A stretch of 64,000 nucleotides of DNA from Meghimatium bilineatum (GCA_034231615.1 CM067298.1:55270883-55334882), one strand, 5' to 3'; positions 49,045-63,005 are shown, numbered from the stretch's first letter. The notes: generated by a model from the letters alone, not told the origin. Translations and numbers: made by a program.

Positions 49045-49748
49045 TAAAATTTCCTGTCAACTCAGTCTGGTTTTAAATAGAATATATATTATTCCTATCT
49101 TAGAGGAGTTTCTTTTGATGCATGCTTTATGACGCTCTCACATTCACAGTATCCTGAATTTATTATACGGTGTTGTTCTGCGTCATGGATAAAGAAACGT
49201 CTTAGTTGCGTCAATGTGACGTTTTGAAAATATGTCGTTCACTAAATTACTTGGCATACAGTGACACAATTATGCTTGCATTAACACCTTTGTCTTTCTA
49301 CGTTAACGTTAATGACTAAATGAACATAACTATTTGAAATAGTCAATGAGGAATATACTATACTAATGCTAAAAATAATTGAAATTAAACTCAACTGCGG
49401 TATTGCAAAAACAAATGTATTCAATTATCTTACATTGTGGCATTGAAGATAGCTAAACAGTATAAATATCATATAATTGGGGGAATTGAATACATGACGC
49501 TCTAAAATTTATGGAACGTGTTGTGAAGTATTTTACATAAAAAAACGTACTGCATTTTCACTATAAAATAGTACTTTATAACGAATATTCAGCAACATGT
49601 TCATTGACAGCAAGAAGCAAGTTGTGTAACATATCAAGCATGTGGCATGTGATGCTGTTTAAAATTTAAAATGCTAATCAAATGGATTAGCACCTTATTC
49701 CGAGATGTTTGTGTTTCCAACACACTTGTATATGTCTAAAAGATATAT

Positions 49749-49796
<48 letters not shown>

Positions 49797-49815
49797 ATAA
49801 TAATAATAATAATAC

Positions 49816-49851
<36 letters not shown>

Positions 49852-50007
49852 TAATTAATATGGCCACATTAACTACAATAATAATTACTACCAGCTTTGA
49901 TACTTTTGCAACATTGAACAAACTTTGTAATGTGTATATACATGCCAAATAATTCAAGATAAGTTAATATATAATTAACCTAGCATTAATTATTTTTTCT
50001 GTTATAG

Positions 50008-50040
50008 ATTCGTATGCAACATACGCTCCAGACGGTGAAG
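50008..50040 (+). CDS. Microexon 16 (33 nt), array type 1
   Basis: Identical to exon 11; DSYATYAPDGE. Confidence 0.75.
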
Positions 50041-51049
50041 GTATGTTTTGTAATATTTTATTTACATACTTGACTTTTCGACAATTTAAAAATAAAGTTA
50101 GAAAACATGATTGACAAGGTGTAGAGAATTGACTTTAATGAATTCGGGTTTCCCAATATGAACTTCGCTCCTTTCATCAAAGAGGCATGTCACTGCTAGA
50201 GAATACCACATGCAGCACATAATAGTAAGAGGTCTCCGAAACAAATGAATTTTGTAAACAAGATGTCACGAGCCAGATTCTAATGTGCTATTCCTTGTTA
50301 AATAAATAGAAAATAAAATTCGTGAATGTTTAAACAACTTGCATATTGTTTTTGGCTCAATCGTCAACTGATGGACTTTTCGATCAGTGAAAAGAAAGAT
50401 ATGAACCATCATTACAAAGAAGCACGCATACCACTTGTGATTATTACCGTGTTGAGATGAATACTAGTAAATTCACCTTCCAACAGGAACACATGATCTT
50501 TCCGTTGCCAACTTACAATAAATCACAATATCTATGAACTATTGCGCTGTCTTTATAATTTAGTACTTTAGAGACATTTTAGTCAACACATTTTATGAAT
50601 TTTACCAATTCGTGACATTTCAAAAAGATGCAATCTTAGTCAAAGTATTGATAGAACAATACCTAAATTTGCATTGTTTATTTTGTATCTGAAAATGATG
50701 TTGAAATGACATGAATGATTTACTTTATTTACACCATATGTACTCCATTCCTCTTTAACTAAGTGGGCTTCTCTCGAGCCACGAATACACTAATAGTACG
50801 TTTCTTCTTCCATTGTTTGTTTGGAGATTATCATATAATTAAACATTACACTCTTTGGAAGCTTTTTCTCTTCTATAAACCTGGATGTGTAACTCGTACA
50901 GAAATTCGTATAATGTTCCCACACTGTTGTTTTTGTGGATCAGTGTATTTCCCTTAATATTTCATATTCTGATCACTCTTGGAGAATATGCTTTGCTTTC
51001 TAATATACCTGTCCACACGTACATTTGACTGTATTGCTAAACGTGAACG

Positions 51050-51665
51050 TTATATACATGTGAAAATAGAGTCTATTCCTCTCTGTTCTGAGACATAGAA
51101 TGACAGTTTGTTCATTATTTGGAAGTCATTTTGCTTTAGTGCTGACATTCTAATTGATGTGATTATCTGTTTCTTTTGATTGTGTGTTGTTGGTACACAT
51201 TGGTGATCAACAATTCGTCCTCCATTGAAAGATGGCCTGCTTTCTCGTTTGCAGATATTTAACAATATAATGGTATCCGCTGTAAGGCTGATGTGTCCTG
51301 ACTGGTAATTTCGACTAGGGATGTTTGCGGATCTAGCGGTTTCTGTACTGTGGTGTGTGATGCGCTGATTTTGCATATGTCATGAAAAGTACAGGCAGTG
51401 GGACAAGATTGACGTTCAACAGTTTTTGGTTGCCACTTGATTACTTGGATTTCCGCGTTGTAATTAGCCATAATTTCTCATTGGTACTTTGATTTCTATC
51501 CCTGAAACTGATAGGGCACTCCGTGTATATTATTGGTCTTCTAATTATTAATGCATTATCTGCTGACCCTTCTGTATACACATTGATCCATTTCTTATGC
51601 GTATTTATCTTAAAGGAAACTGAATGTAACTGACTTGATTTGTATATTATTCCGTTTATTATCAC
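51050..51665 (-). pseudogene. Fossil RNase H, unit 6
   Basis: As in unit 1, including the shared IIYKSS variant at the start. Confidence 0.55.
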
Positions 51666-52369
51666 TAAAATTTCCTGTCAACTCAGTCTGGTTTTAAATA
51701 GAATATATATTATTCCTATCTTAGAGGAGTTTCTTTTGATGCATGCTTTATGACGCTCTCACATTCACAGTATCCTGAATTTATTATACGGTGTTGTTCT
51801 GCGTCATGGATAAAGAATCGTCTTAGTTGCGTCAATGTGACGTTATGAAAATATGTCGTTCACTAAATTACTTGGCATACAGTGACACAATTATGCTTGC
51901 ATTAACACCTTTGTCTTTCTACGTTAACGTTAATGACTAAATGAACATAACTATTTGAAATAGTCAATGAGGAATATACTATACTAATGCTAAAAATAAT
52001 TGAAATTAAACTCAACTGCGGTATTGCAAAAACAAATGTATTCAATTATCTTACATTGTGGCATTGAAGATAGCTAAACAGTATAAATATCATATAATTG
52101 GGGGAATTGAATACATGACGCTCTAAAATTTATGGAACGTGTTGTGAAGTATTTTACATAAAAAAACGTACTGCATTTTCACTAAAAAATAGTACTTTAT
52201 AACGAATATTCAGCAACATGTTCATTGACAGCAAGAAGCAAGTTGTGTAACATATCAAGCATGTGGCATGTGATGCTGTTTAAAATTTAAAATGCTAATC
52301 AAATGGATTAGCACCTTATTCCGAGATGTTTGTGTTTCCAACACACTTGTATATGTCTAAAAGATATAT

Positions 52370-52411
<42 letters not shown>

Positions 52412-52430
52412 ATAATAATAATAATAATAC

Positions 52431-52466
<36 letters not shown>

Positions 52467-52622
52467 TAATTAATATGGCCACATTAACTACAATAATAAT
52501 TACTACCAGCTTTGATACTTTTGCAACATTGAACAAACTTTGTAATGTGTATATACATGCCAAATAATTCAAGATAAGTTAATATATAATTAACCTAGCA
52601 TTAATTATTTTTTCTGTTATAG

Positions 52623-52655
52623 ATTCGTATGCAACATACGCTCCAGACGGTGAAG
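52623..52655 (+). CDS. Microexon 17 (33 nt), array type 1
   Basis: Identical to exon 11; DSYATYAPDGE. Confidence 0.75.
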
Positions 52656-53664
52656 GTATGTTTTGTAATATTTTATTTACATACTTGACTTTTCGACAAT
52701 TTAAAAATAAAGTTAGAAAACATGATTGACAAGGTGTAGAGAATTGACTTTAATGAATTCGGGTTTCCCAATATGAACTTCGCTCCTTTCATCAAAGAGG
52801 CATGTCACTGCTAGAGAATACCACATGCAGCACATAATAGTAAGAGGTCTCCGAAACAAATGAATTTTGTAAACAAGATGTCACGAGCCAGATTCTAATG
52901 TGCTATTCCTTGTTAAATAAATAGAAAATAAAATTCGTGAATGTTTAAACAACTTGCATATTGTTTTTGGCTCAATCGTCAACTGATGGACTTTTCGATC
53001 AGTGAAAAGAAAGATATGAACCATCATTACAAAGAAGCACGCATACCACTTGTGATTATTACCGTGTTGAGATGAATACTAGTAAATTCACCTTCCAACA
53101 GGAACACATGATCTTTCCGTTGCCAACTTACAATAAATCACAATATCTATGAACTATTGCGCTGTCTTTATAATTTAGTACTTTAGAGACATTTTAGTCA
53201 ACACATTTTATGAATTTTACCAATTCGTGACATTTCAAAAAGATGCAATCTTAGTCAAAGTATTGATAGAACAATACCTAAATTTGCATTGTTTATTTTG
53301 TATCTGAAAATGATGTTGAAATGACATGAATGATTTACTTTATTTACACCATATGTACTCCATTCCTCTTTAACTAAGTGGGCTTCTCTCGAGCCACGAA
53401 TACACTAATAGTACGTTTCTTCTTCCATTGTTTGTTTGGAGATTATCATATAATTAAACATTACAATCTTTGGAAGCTTTTTCTCTTCTATAAACCTGGA
53501 TGTGTAACTCGTACAGAAATTCGTATAATGTTCCCACACTGTTGTTTTTGTGGATCAGTGTATTTCCCTTAATATTTCATATTCTGATCACTCTTGGAGA
53601 ATATGCTTTGCTGTCTAATATACCTGTCCACACGTACATTTGACTGTATTGCCAAACGTGAACG

Positions 53665-54280
53665 TTATATACATGTGAAAATAGACTCTATTCCTGTCTG
53701 TTCTGAGACATAGAATGACAGTTTGTTCATTATTTGGAAGTCATTTTGCTTTAGTGCTGACATTCTAATTGATGTGATTATCTGTTTCTTTTGATTGTGT
53801 GTTGTTGGTACACATTGGTGATCAACAATTCGTCCTCCATTGAAAGATGGCCTGCTTTCTCGTTTGCAGATATTTAACAATATAATGGTATCCGCTGTAA
53901 GGCTGATGTGTCCTGACTGGTAATTTCGACTAGGGATGTTTGCGGATCTAGCGGTTTCTGTACTGTGGTGTGTGATGCGCTGATTTTGCATATGTCATGA
54001 AAAGTACAGGCAGTGGGACAAGATTGACGTTCAACAGTTTTTGGTTGCCACTTGATTACTTGGATTTCCGCGTTGTAATTAGCCATAATTTCTCCTTGGT
54101 ACTTTGATTTCTATCCCTGAAACTGATAGGGCACTCCGTGTATATTATTGGTCTTCTAATTATTAATGCATTATCTGCTGATCCTTCTGTATACACATTG
54201 ATCCATTTCTTATGCGTATTTATCTTAAAGGAAACTGAACGTAACTGACTTGATTTGTACATTATTCCGTTTATTATCAC
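53665..54280 (-). pseudogene. Fossil RNase H, unit 7
   Basis: As in unit 1; its C-terminal side shows SEQTGIESIF as in the type 2 units instead of SEQRGIDSIF. Confidence 0.55.
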
Positions 54281-54984
54281 TAAAATTTCCTGTCAACTCA
54301 GTCTGGTTTTAAATAGAATATATATTATTCCTATCTTAGAGGAGTTTCTTTTGATGCATGCTTTATGACGCTCTCACATTCAAAGTATCCTGAAATTATT
54401 ATACGGTGTTGTTCTGCGTCATGGATAAAGAAACGTCTTAGTTGCGTCAATGTGACGTTTTGAAAATATGTCGTTCACTAAATTACTTGGCATACAGTGA
54501 CACAATTATGCTTGCATTAACACCTTTGTCTTTCTACGTTAACGTTAATGACTAAATGAACATAACTATTTGAAATAGTCAATGAGGAATATACTATACT
54601 AATGCTAAAAATAATTGAAATTAAACTCAACTGCGGTATTGCAAAAACAAATGTATTCAATTATCTTACATTGTGGCATTGAAGATAGCTAAACAGTATA
54701 AATATCATATAATTGGGGGAATTGAATACATGACGCTCTAAAATTTATGGAACGTGTTGTGAAGTATTTTACATAAAAAAACGTACTGCATTTTCACTAA
54801 AACATAGTACTTTATAACGAATATTCAGCAACATGTTCATTGACAGCAAGAAGCAAGTTGTGTAACATATCAAGCATGTGGCATGTGATGCTGTTTAAAA
54901 TTTAAAATGCTAATCAAATGGATTAGCACCTTATTCCGAGATGTTTGTGTTTCCAACACACTTGTATATGTCTAAAAGATATAT

Positions 54985-55032
<48 letters not shown>

Positions 55033-55045
55033 ATAATAATAATAA

Positions 55046-55084
<39 letters not shown>

Positions 55085-55240
55085 TAATTAATATGGCCAC
55101 ATTAACTACAATAATAATTACTACCAGCTTTGATACTTTTGCAACATTGAACAAACTTTGTAATGTGTATATACATGCCAAATAATTCAAGATAAGTTAA
55201 TATATAATTAACCTAGCATTAATTATTTTTTCTGTTATAG

Positions 55241-55273
55241 ATTCGTATGCAACATACGCTCCAGACGGTGAAG
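55241..55273 (+). CDS. Microexon 18 (33 nt), array type 1
   Basis: Identical to exon 11; DSYATYAPDGE. It is the last type 1 exon. Confidence 0.75.
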
Positions 55274-56282
55274 GTATGTTTTGTAATATTTTATTTACAT
55301 ACTTGACTTTTCGACAATTTAAAAATAAAGTTAGAAAACATGATTGACAAGGTGTAGAGAATTGACTTTAATGAATTCGGGTTTCCCAATATGAACTTCG
55401 CTCCTTTCATCAAAGAGGCATGTCACTGCTAGAGAATACCACATGCAGCACATAATAGTAAGAGGTCTCCGAAACAAATGAATTTTGTAAACAAGATGTC
55501 ACGAGCCAGATTCTAATGTGCTATTTCTTGTTAAATAAATAGAAAATAAAATTCGTGAATGTTTAAACAACTTGCATATTGTTTTTGGCTCAATCGTCAA
55601 CTGATGGACTTTTCGATCAGTGAAAAGAAAGATATGAACCATCATTACAAAGAAGCACGCATACCACTTGTGATTATTACCGTGTTGAGATGAATACTAG
55701 TAAATTCACCTTCCAACAGGAACACATGATCTTTCCGTTGCCAACTTACAATAAATCACAATATCTATGAACTATTGCGCTGTCTTTATAATTTAGTACT
55801 TTAGAGACATTTTAGTCAACACATTTTATGAATTTTACCAATTCGTGACATTTCAAAAAGATGCAATCTTAGTCAAAGTATTGATAGAACAATACCTAAA
55901 TTTGCATTGTTTATTTTGTATCTGAAAATGATGTTGAAATGACATGAATGATTTACTTTATTTACACCATATGTACTCCATTCCTCTTTAACTAAGTGGG
56001 CTTCTCTCGAGCCACGAATACACTAATAGTACGTTTCTTCTTCCATTGTTTGTTTGGAGATTGTCATATAATTAAACATTACAATCTTTGGAAGCTTTTT
56101 CTCTTCTATAAACCTGGATGTGTAACTCGTACAGAAATTCGTATAATGTTCCCACACTGTTGTTTTTGTGGATCAGTGTATTTCCCTTAATATTTCATAT
56201 TCTGATAACTCTTGGAGAATATGCTTTGCTTTCTAATATACCTGTCCACACGTACATTTGACTGTATTGCTAAACGTGAACG

Positions 56283-56898
56283 TTATATACATGTGAAAAT
56301 AGAGTCTATTCCTCTCTGTTCTGAGACATAGAATGACAGTTTGTTCATTATTTGGAAGTCATTTTGCTTTAGTGCTGACATTCTAATTGATGTGATTATC
56401 TGTTTCTTTTGATTGTGTGTTGTTGGTACACATTGGTGATCAACAATTCGCCCTCCATTGAAAGATGGCCTGCTTTCTCGTTTGCAGATATTTAACAATA
56501 TAATGGTATCCGCTGTAAGGCTGATGTGTCCTGACTGGTAATTTCGACTAGGGATGTTTGCGGATCTAGCGGTTTCTGTACTGTGGTGTGTGATGCGCTG
56601 ATTTTGCATATGTCATGAAAAGTACAGGCAGTGGGACAAGATTGACGTTCAACAGTTTTCGGTTGCCACTTGATTACTTGGATTTCCGAGTTGTAATTAG
56701 CCATAATTTCTCATTGGTACTTTGATTTCTATCCCTGAGACTGATAGGGCACTCCGTGTATATTATTGGTCTTCTAATTATTAATGCATTATCTGCTGAC
56801 CCTTCTGTATACACATTGATCCATTTCTTATGCGTATTTATCTTAAAGGAAACTGAATGTAACTGACTTGATTTGTACATTATTCCGTTTATTATCAC
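56283..56898 (-). pseudogene. Fossil RNase H, unit 8
   Basis: As in unit 1, with substitutions (NYNSEIQ; ISLRDRN). Confidence 0.5.
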
Positions 56899-57612
56899 TA
56901 AAATTTCCTGTCAACTCAGTCTGGATTTAAATAGAATATCTATTATTCCTATCTCAAAGGAGTTTCTTTTGATGCATGCTTTAAGACGCTCACACATTCA
57001 AATTATCCTGAAATTATTATACGGTGTTGTTCTGCGCCATGGATAAAGAAATGTCTCAGTTGCGTCAATGTGACGTTTTAAAAATATGTCGTTCACTTAA
57101 TTACTTGGCATACAGTGACACAATTGTACTTGCATTAATACCAATGTCTTTCTACTTTAACGTTAATGATTGAATGAACATAACTATTTGAAATAGTCAA
57201 TGAGGAATATACTAATGCTAAAAACAATTGAAATTAAACTCAACGGCGGTATTGCAAAAACAAATGCATTCAAGTATCTTACATTGTGGCATTGAAAATA
57301 GCTAAACAGTATAAATATCATATAATTGGGGGAATTGAAAACATGACGCTCTAAAATATATGGAAAGTGTTGTGAAGTATTTTACATAAAAAAACGTACT
57401 GCATTTTCACTAAAAAATAGTACTTTAGAACAAATATTCAGCAACATGTTCATTGACAGCAAGAAGCAAGTTGTGTAACATATCAAGCATGTGGCATGTT
57501 ATGCTGTTTAAAATTTAAAATGCTAATAAAATGGATTAGCACCTTATTCCCAGATGCTTGTGTTTCCAACACACTTGTATAGGTCTAAAAGATCTATCTA
57601 CTACTACGAACG

Positions 57613-57663
<51 letters not shown>

Positions 57664-57682
57664 TTACTACTACTACTACTAG

Positions 57683-57717
<35 letters not shown>

Positions 57718-57867
57718 TATATTGCCACATTAGCCACAAGAATAATTACTACCAGTATTGATACTTCTGCAACATTGAACAAACTTTGAAATGTTTATAT
57801 ACATGCCAAATAATTCGAGATAAGTTAATATATAATTAACCTATCATTAATTATTTTTCTGTTATAG

Positions 57868-57900
57868 ATTTGTATGCAACAGACGCTCCAGTAGATGAAG
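57868..57900 (+). CDS. Microexon 19 (33 nt), array type 2
   Basis: The acceptor is TTTTTCTGTTATAG and the donor is GTATATTTTA, lacking the G at donor position +5. Phase 1 reads DLYATDAPVDE. Both other phases have stops. Against type 1 there are five base changes in four codons, all amino-acid changing (Ser to Leu, Tyr to Asp, Asp to Val, Gly to Asp). Confidence 0.7.
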
Positions 57901-58913
57901 GTATATTTTATAATATTTTATTTACATACTTTACTTTTCGACAATTTAAAACACTACAGTTAGAAAACACGATTGAGAAGGCGTAGAGAATTGACTTTAA
58001 TGAATTCGGGTTTCCCAATATGAACTCCGCTCCTGTCATCAAAGAGGCATGTCACTGCTAGAGAATACCACATGTACCGCAAAACACTACGAGGTCCCCG
58101 AAACAAATGAACGTTGTAAACAAGATGCCACGAGACAGATTCTAGTGTGCTATTTCTTGTTAAATAAATAGAAAATAAAAGATGTGAATGTTTAAACAAC
58201 TTGCATATTAATTATTTCTCAATCGTCAACTAATGAACTCCTCGATCAGTGAAAAAAAAGATATGAACCATCATTACAAAGAAGCACGCATACCACTTGT
58301 GATGATTACCGTGATGAGATTAATAACATTAAATTCACTTTTCTACAGGGACACATGATCTTTCCGTTGCCAACTTACAAAAAACCACAATATCTATGAA
58401 TTTTTGCGCTGTATTTGGTAATGTAGTACTTTAGGTAAATTTGAGTCAACACATTTTATGAATTATACCAATTCGTGACATTTCAAATAGATGCGATCTT
58501 AATCAAAGTTTTGATAGAACAACACCTAATTTTGCATTGTTTATTTTGTATCTGAAAATGACGTTGAAATGACATGAATGATTTACTTTATTTACACCAT
58601 ATGTACTCCATTCCTCTTTAACTAAGTGGGCTTCTCTCGTGCCAGGAATATCACTAATAATACGTTTCTTTTTCCATTGTTTGTTTGGAGATTGTCATAT
58701 AATTAAACATTCCTATTTTTAGAAGCTTTTTCTCTTCTATAAACCTGGATGTGTAACTCGTACAGAAATTCGTATAATGTTCCCACACTGTTGTTTTTGT
58801 GGATCAGTTTATTTACCTTAATATTTTATATTCTGATCACTCTTGTAGAATATGCTTTGCTGTCTAATATACCTGTCCACACGTACATTTGACTGTATTG
58901 CCAAACGTGAACG

Positions 58914-59517
58914 TTATATACATGTGAAAATAGACTCTATTCCTGTCTGTTCTGAGACATAGAATGACAGTTTGTTCATTATTTGGAAGTCATTTTGCTT
59001 TAGTGCTGACATTCTAATTGTTGTGATTATCTGTTTCTTTTGATTGTGTGTTGTTGGTACACATTGGTGATCAGCAATTCGCCCTCCATAGAAAGATGGC
59101 CTGCTTTCTCGTTTGCAGATATTTAACAATATAATGGTATCCGCTGTAAGGCTGATGTGTCCTGACTGGTAATTTCGACTAGGGATGTTTGCGGATATAG
59201 CGGTTTCTGTACTGTGGTGTGTGATGCGATGATTTTGAATCTGTCATGAAAACTACAGGCAGTGGGACAAGATTGACGTTCAACAGTTTTCGGTTGCCAC
59301 TTGATTACTTGGATTTCCGAGTTGTAATTAGACATAATTTCTCCTTGGTACTTTTATTTCTATCCCTGAAACTGATAGGGCACTCCGTGTATATTATTGG
59401 TCTTCTAATTATTAATGCATTATCTGCTGACCCCTTCTGTATACACATTGATCCATTTCTTATGCGTATTTATCTTAAAGGAAACTGAATGTAACTGACT
59501 TGATTTGTACATTATTC
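58914..59517 (-). pseudogene. Fossil RNase H, unit 9
   Basis: Contains SNYNSEIQVIKWQ and a GSADNA block, with one extra C near 59432 that adds a frameshift within the YTEGS block compared with type 1. Confidence 0.5.
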
Positions 59518-60244
59518 CGTTTATTATCACTAAAATTTCCTGTCAACTCAGTCTGGATTTAAATAGAATATCTATTATTCCTATCTCAAAGGAGTTTCTT
59601 TTGATGCATGCTTTAAGACGCTCACACATTCAAATTATCCTGAAATTATTATACGGTGTTGTTCTGCGCCATGGATAAAGAAATGTCTCAGTTGCGTCAA
59701 TGTGACGTTTTAAAAATATGTCGTTCACTTAATTACTTGGCATACAGTGACACAATTGTACTTGCATTAATACCAATATCTTTCTACTTTAACGTTAATG
59801 ATTGAATGAACATAACTATTTGAAATAGTCAATGAGGAATATACTAATGCTAAAAACAATTGAAATTAAACTCAACGGCGGTATTGCAAAAACAAATGTA
59901 TTTAAGTATCTTACATTGTGGCATTGAAAATAGCTAAACAGTATAAATATCATATAATTGGGGTAATTGAAAACATGACGCTCTAAAATATATGGAAAGT
60001 GCTGTGTAGTATTTTACATAAAAAAACGTACTGCATTTTCACTAAAAAATAGTACTTTAGAACGAATATTCAGCAACATGTTCATTGACAGCAAGAAGCA
60101 AGTTGTGTAACATATCAAGCATGTGGCATGTTATGCTGTTTAAAATTTAAAATGCCAATAAAATGTATTCACACCTTATTCCCAGATGCTTGTGTTTCCA
60201 ACACACTTGTATAGGTCTAAAAGATCTATCTACTACTACGAACG

Positions 60245-60319
<75 letters not shown>

Positions 60320-60358
60320 TTACTACTACTAGTACTACTACTGCTACTATAACCATCT

Positions 60359-60391
<33 letters not shown>

Positions 60392-60541
60392 TATATTGCC
60401 ACATTAGCCACAAGAATAATTACTACCAGTATTGATACTTCTGCAACATTGAACAAACTTTGAAATGTTTATATACATGCCAAATAATTCGAGATAAGTT
60501 AATATATAATTAACCTATCATTAATTATTTTTCTGTTATAG

Positions 60542-60574
60542 ATTTGTATGCAACAGACGCTCCAGTAGATGAAG
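60542..60574 (+). CDS. Microexon 20 (33 nt), array type 2
   Basis: Identical to exon 19, with the same GTATAT donor; DLYATDAPVDE. Confidence 0.7.
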
Positions 60575-61587
60575 GTATATTTTATAATATTTTATTTACA
60601 TACTTTACTTTTCGACAATTTAAAACACTACAGTTAGAAAACATGATTGAGAAGGCGTAGAGAATTGACTTTAATGAATTCGGGTTTCCCAATATGAACT
60701 CCGCTCCTGTCATCAAAGAGGCATGTCACTGCTAGAGAATACCACATGTACCGCAAAACACTACGAGGTCCCCGAAACAAATGAACGTTGTAAACAAGAT
60801 GCCACGAGACAGATTCTAGTGTGCTATTTCTTGTTAAATAAATAGAAAATAAAAGATGTGAATGTTTAAACAACTTGCATATTAATTATTTCTCAATCGT
60901 CAACTAATGAACTCCTCGATCAGTGAAAAAAAAGATATGAACCATCATTACAAAGAAGCACGCATACCACTTGTGATGATTACCGTGATGAGATTAATAA
61001 CATTAAATTCACTTTTCTACAGGGACACATGATCTTTCCGTTGCCAACTTACAAAAAACCACAATATCTATGAATTTTTGCGCTGTATTTGGTAATGTAG
61101 TACTTTAGGTAAATTTGAGTCAACACATTTTATGAATTATACCAATTCGTGACATTTCAAATAGATGCGATCTTAATCAAAGTTTTGATAGAACAACACC
61201 TAAATTTGCATTGTTTATTTTGTATCTGAAAATGACGTTGAAATGACATGAATGATTTACTTTATTTACACCATATGTACTCCATTCCTCTTTAACTAAG
61301 TGGGCTTCTCTCGTGCCAGGAATATCACTAATAATACGTTTCTTTTTCCATTGTTTGTTTGGAGATTGTCATATAATTAAACATTCCTATTTTTAGAAGC
61401 TTTTTCTCTTCTATAAACCTGGATGTGTAACTCGTACAGAAATTCGTATAATGTTCCCACACTGTTGTTTTTGTGGATCAGTTTATTTACCTTAATATTT
61501 TATATTCTGATCACTCTTGTAGAATATGCTTTGCTGTCTAATATACCTGTCCACACGTACATTTGACTGTATTGCCAAACGTGAACG

Positions 61588-62191
61588 TTATATACATGTG
61601 AAAATAGACTCTATTCCTGTCTGTTCTGAGACATAGAATGACAGTTTGTTCATTATTTGGAAGTCATTTTGCTTTAGTGCTGACATTCTAATTGTTGTGA
61701 TTATCTGTTTCTTTTGATTGTGTGTTGTTGGTACACATTGGTGATCAGCAATTCGCCCTCCATAGAAAGATGGCCTGCTTTCTCGTTTGCAGATATTTAA
61801 CAATATAATGGTATCCGCTGTAAGGCTGATGTGTCCTGACTGGTAATTTCGACTAGGGATGTTTGCGGATATAGCGGTTTCTGTACTGTGGTGTGTGATG
61901 CGATGATTTTGAATCTGTCATGAAAACTACAGGCAGTGGGACAAGATTGACGTTCAACAGTTTTCGGTTGCCACTTGATTACTTGGATTTCCGAGTTGTA
62001 ATTAGACATAATTTCTCCTTGGTACTTTTATTTCTATCCCTGAAACTGATAGGGCACTCCGTGTATATTATTGGTCTTCTAATTATTAATGCATTATCTG
62101 CTGACCCCTTCTTTATACACATTGATCCATTTCTTATGCGTATTTATCTTAAAGGAAACTGAATGTAACTGACTTGATTTGTACATTATTC
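61588..62191 (-). pseudogene. Fossil RNase H, unit 10
   Basis: As unit 9, with a further substitution (CTTTATACAC) in the YTEGS block. Confidence 0.5.
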
Positions 62192-62918
62192 CGTTTATTA
62201 TCACTAAAATTTCCTGTCAACTCAGTCTGGATTTAAATAGAATATCTATTATTCCTATCTCAAAGGAGTTTCTTTTGATGCATGCTTTAAGACGCTCACA
62301 CATTCAAATTATCCTGAAATTATTATACGGTGTTGTTCTGCGCCATGGATAAAGAAATGTCTCAGTTGCGTCAATGTGACGTTTTAAAAATATGTCGTTC
62401 ACTTAATTACTTGGCATACAGTGACACAATTGTACTTGCATTAATACCAATATCTTTCTACTTTAACGTTAATGATTGAATGAACATAACTATTTGAAAT
62501 AGTCAATGAGGAATATACTAATGCTAAAAACAATTGAAATTAAACTCAACGGCGGTATTGCAAAAACAAATGTATTCAAGTATCTTACATTGTGGCATTG
62601 AAAATAGCTAAACAGTATAAATATCATATAATTGGGGTAATTGAAAACATGACGCTCTAAAATATATGGAAAGTGTTGTGTAGTATTTTACATAAAAAAA
62701 CGTACTGCATTTTCACTAAAAAATAGTACTTTAGAACGAATATTCAGCAACATGTTCATTGACAGCAAGAAGCAAGTTGTGTAACATATCAAGCATGTGG
62801 CATGTTATGCTGTTTAAAATTTAAAATGCCAATAAAATGGATTCACACCTTATTCCCAGATGCTTGTGTTTCCAACACACTTGTATAGGTCTAAAAGATC
62901 TATCTACTACTACGAACG

Positions 62919-63005
<87 letters not shown>

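Larger units (their letters stand above)
47387..50007 (+). repeat. Array unit 5 (2621 bp)
   Basis: Near-identical, with private substitutions in the RNase H segment (for example Q to K in NYNAEIK). Trinucleotide tract at 49749-49853. Confidence 0.9.
50008..52622 (+). repeat. Array unit 6 (2615 bp)
   Basis: The same length as unit 1, sharing its variants TTTGTATATTATTCC, AAAGAATCGTCTTAG and GACGTTATGAAAAT in the second half. Trinucleotide tract at 52370-52468. Confidence 0.9.
52623..55240 (+). repeat. Array unit 7 (2618 bp), mosaic
   Basis: Mostly type 1, but about 53610-53700 carries type 2 variants (GCTGTCTAATATACC, ATTGCCAAACG, GACTCTATTCCTGTCTG), suggesting a conversion tract. Trinucleotide tract at 54985-55085. 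Confidence 0.9.
55241..57867 (+). repeat. Array unit 8 (2627 bp), type 1/type 2 chimera
   Basis: The first half is type 1. From about 56450-56930 onward it carries type 2 variants (TTCGCCCTCC, CAGTTTTCGG, TTCCGAGTTG, CTGGATTTAAATAG). Trinucleotide tract at 57597-57717. Confidence 0.9.
57868..60541 (+). repeat. Array unit 9 (2674 bp), type 2
   Basis: Clearly diverged from type 1 units along its whole length. Trinucleotide tract at 60230-60392. Confidence 0.9.

Noticed and set aside
57536..57782. Long poly-Val, poly-Thr and poly-Ser open frames (also at 60147-60456 and 62821-63139)
   Set aside because: They are the six-frame translations of the (CTA)n trinucleotide tract; both strands and several frames are open, with no gene signal.
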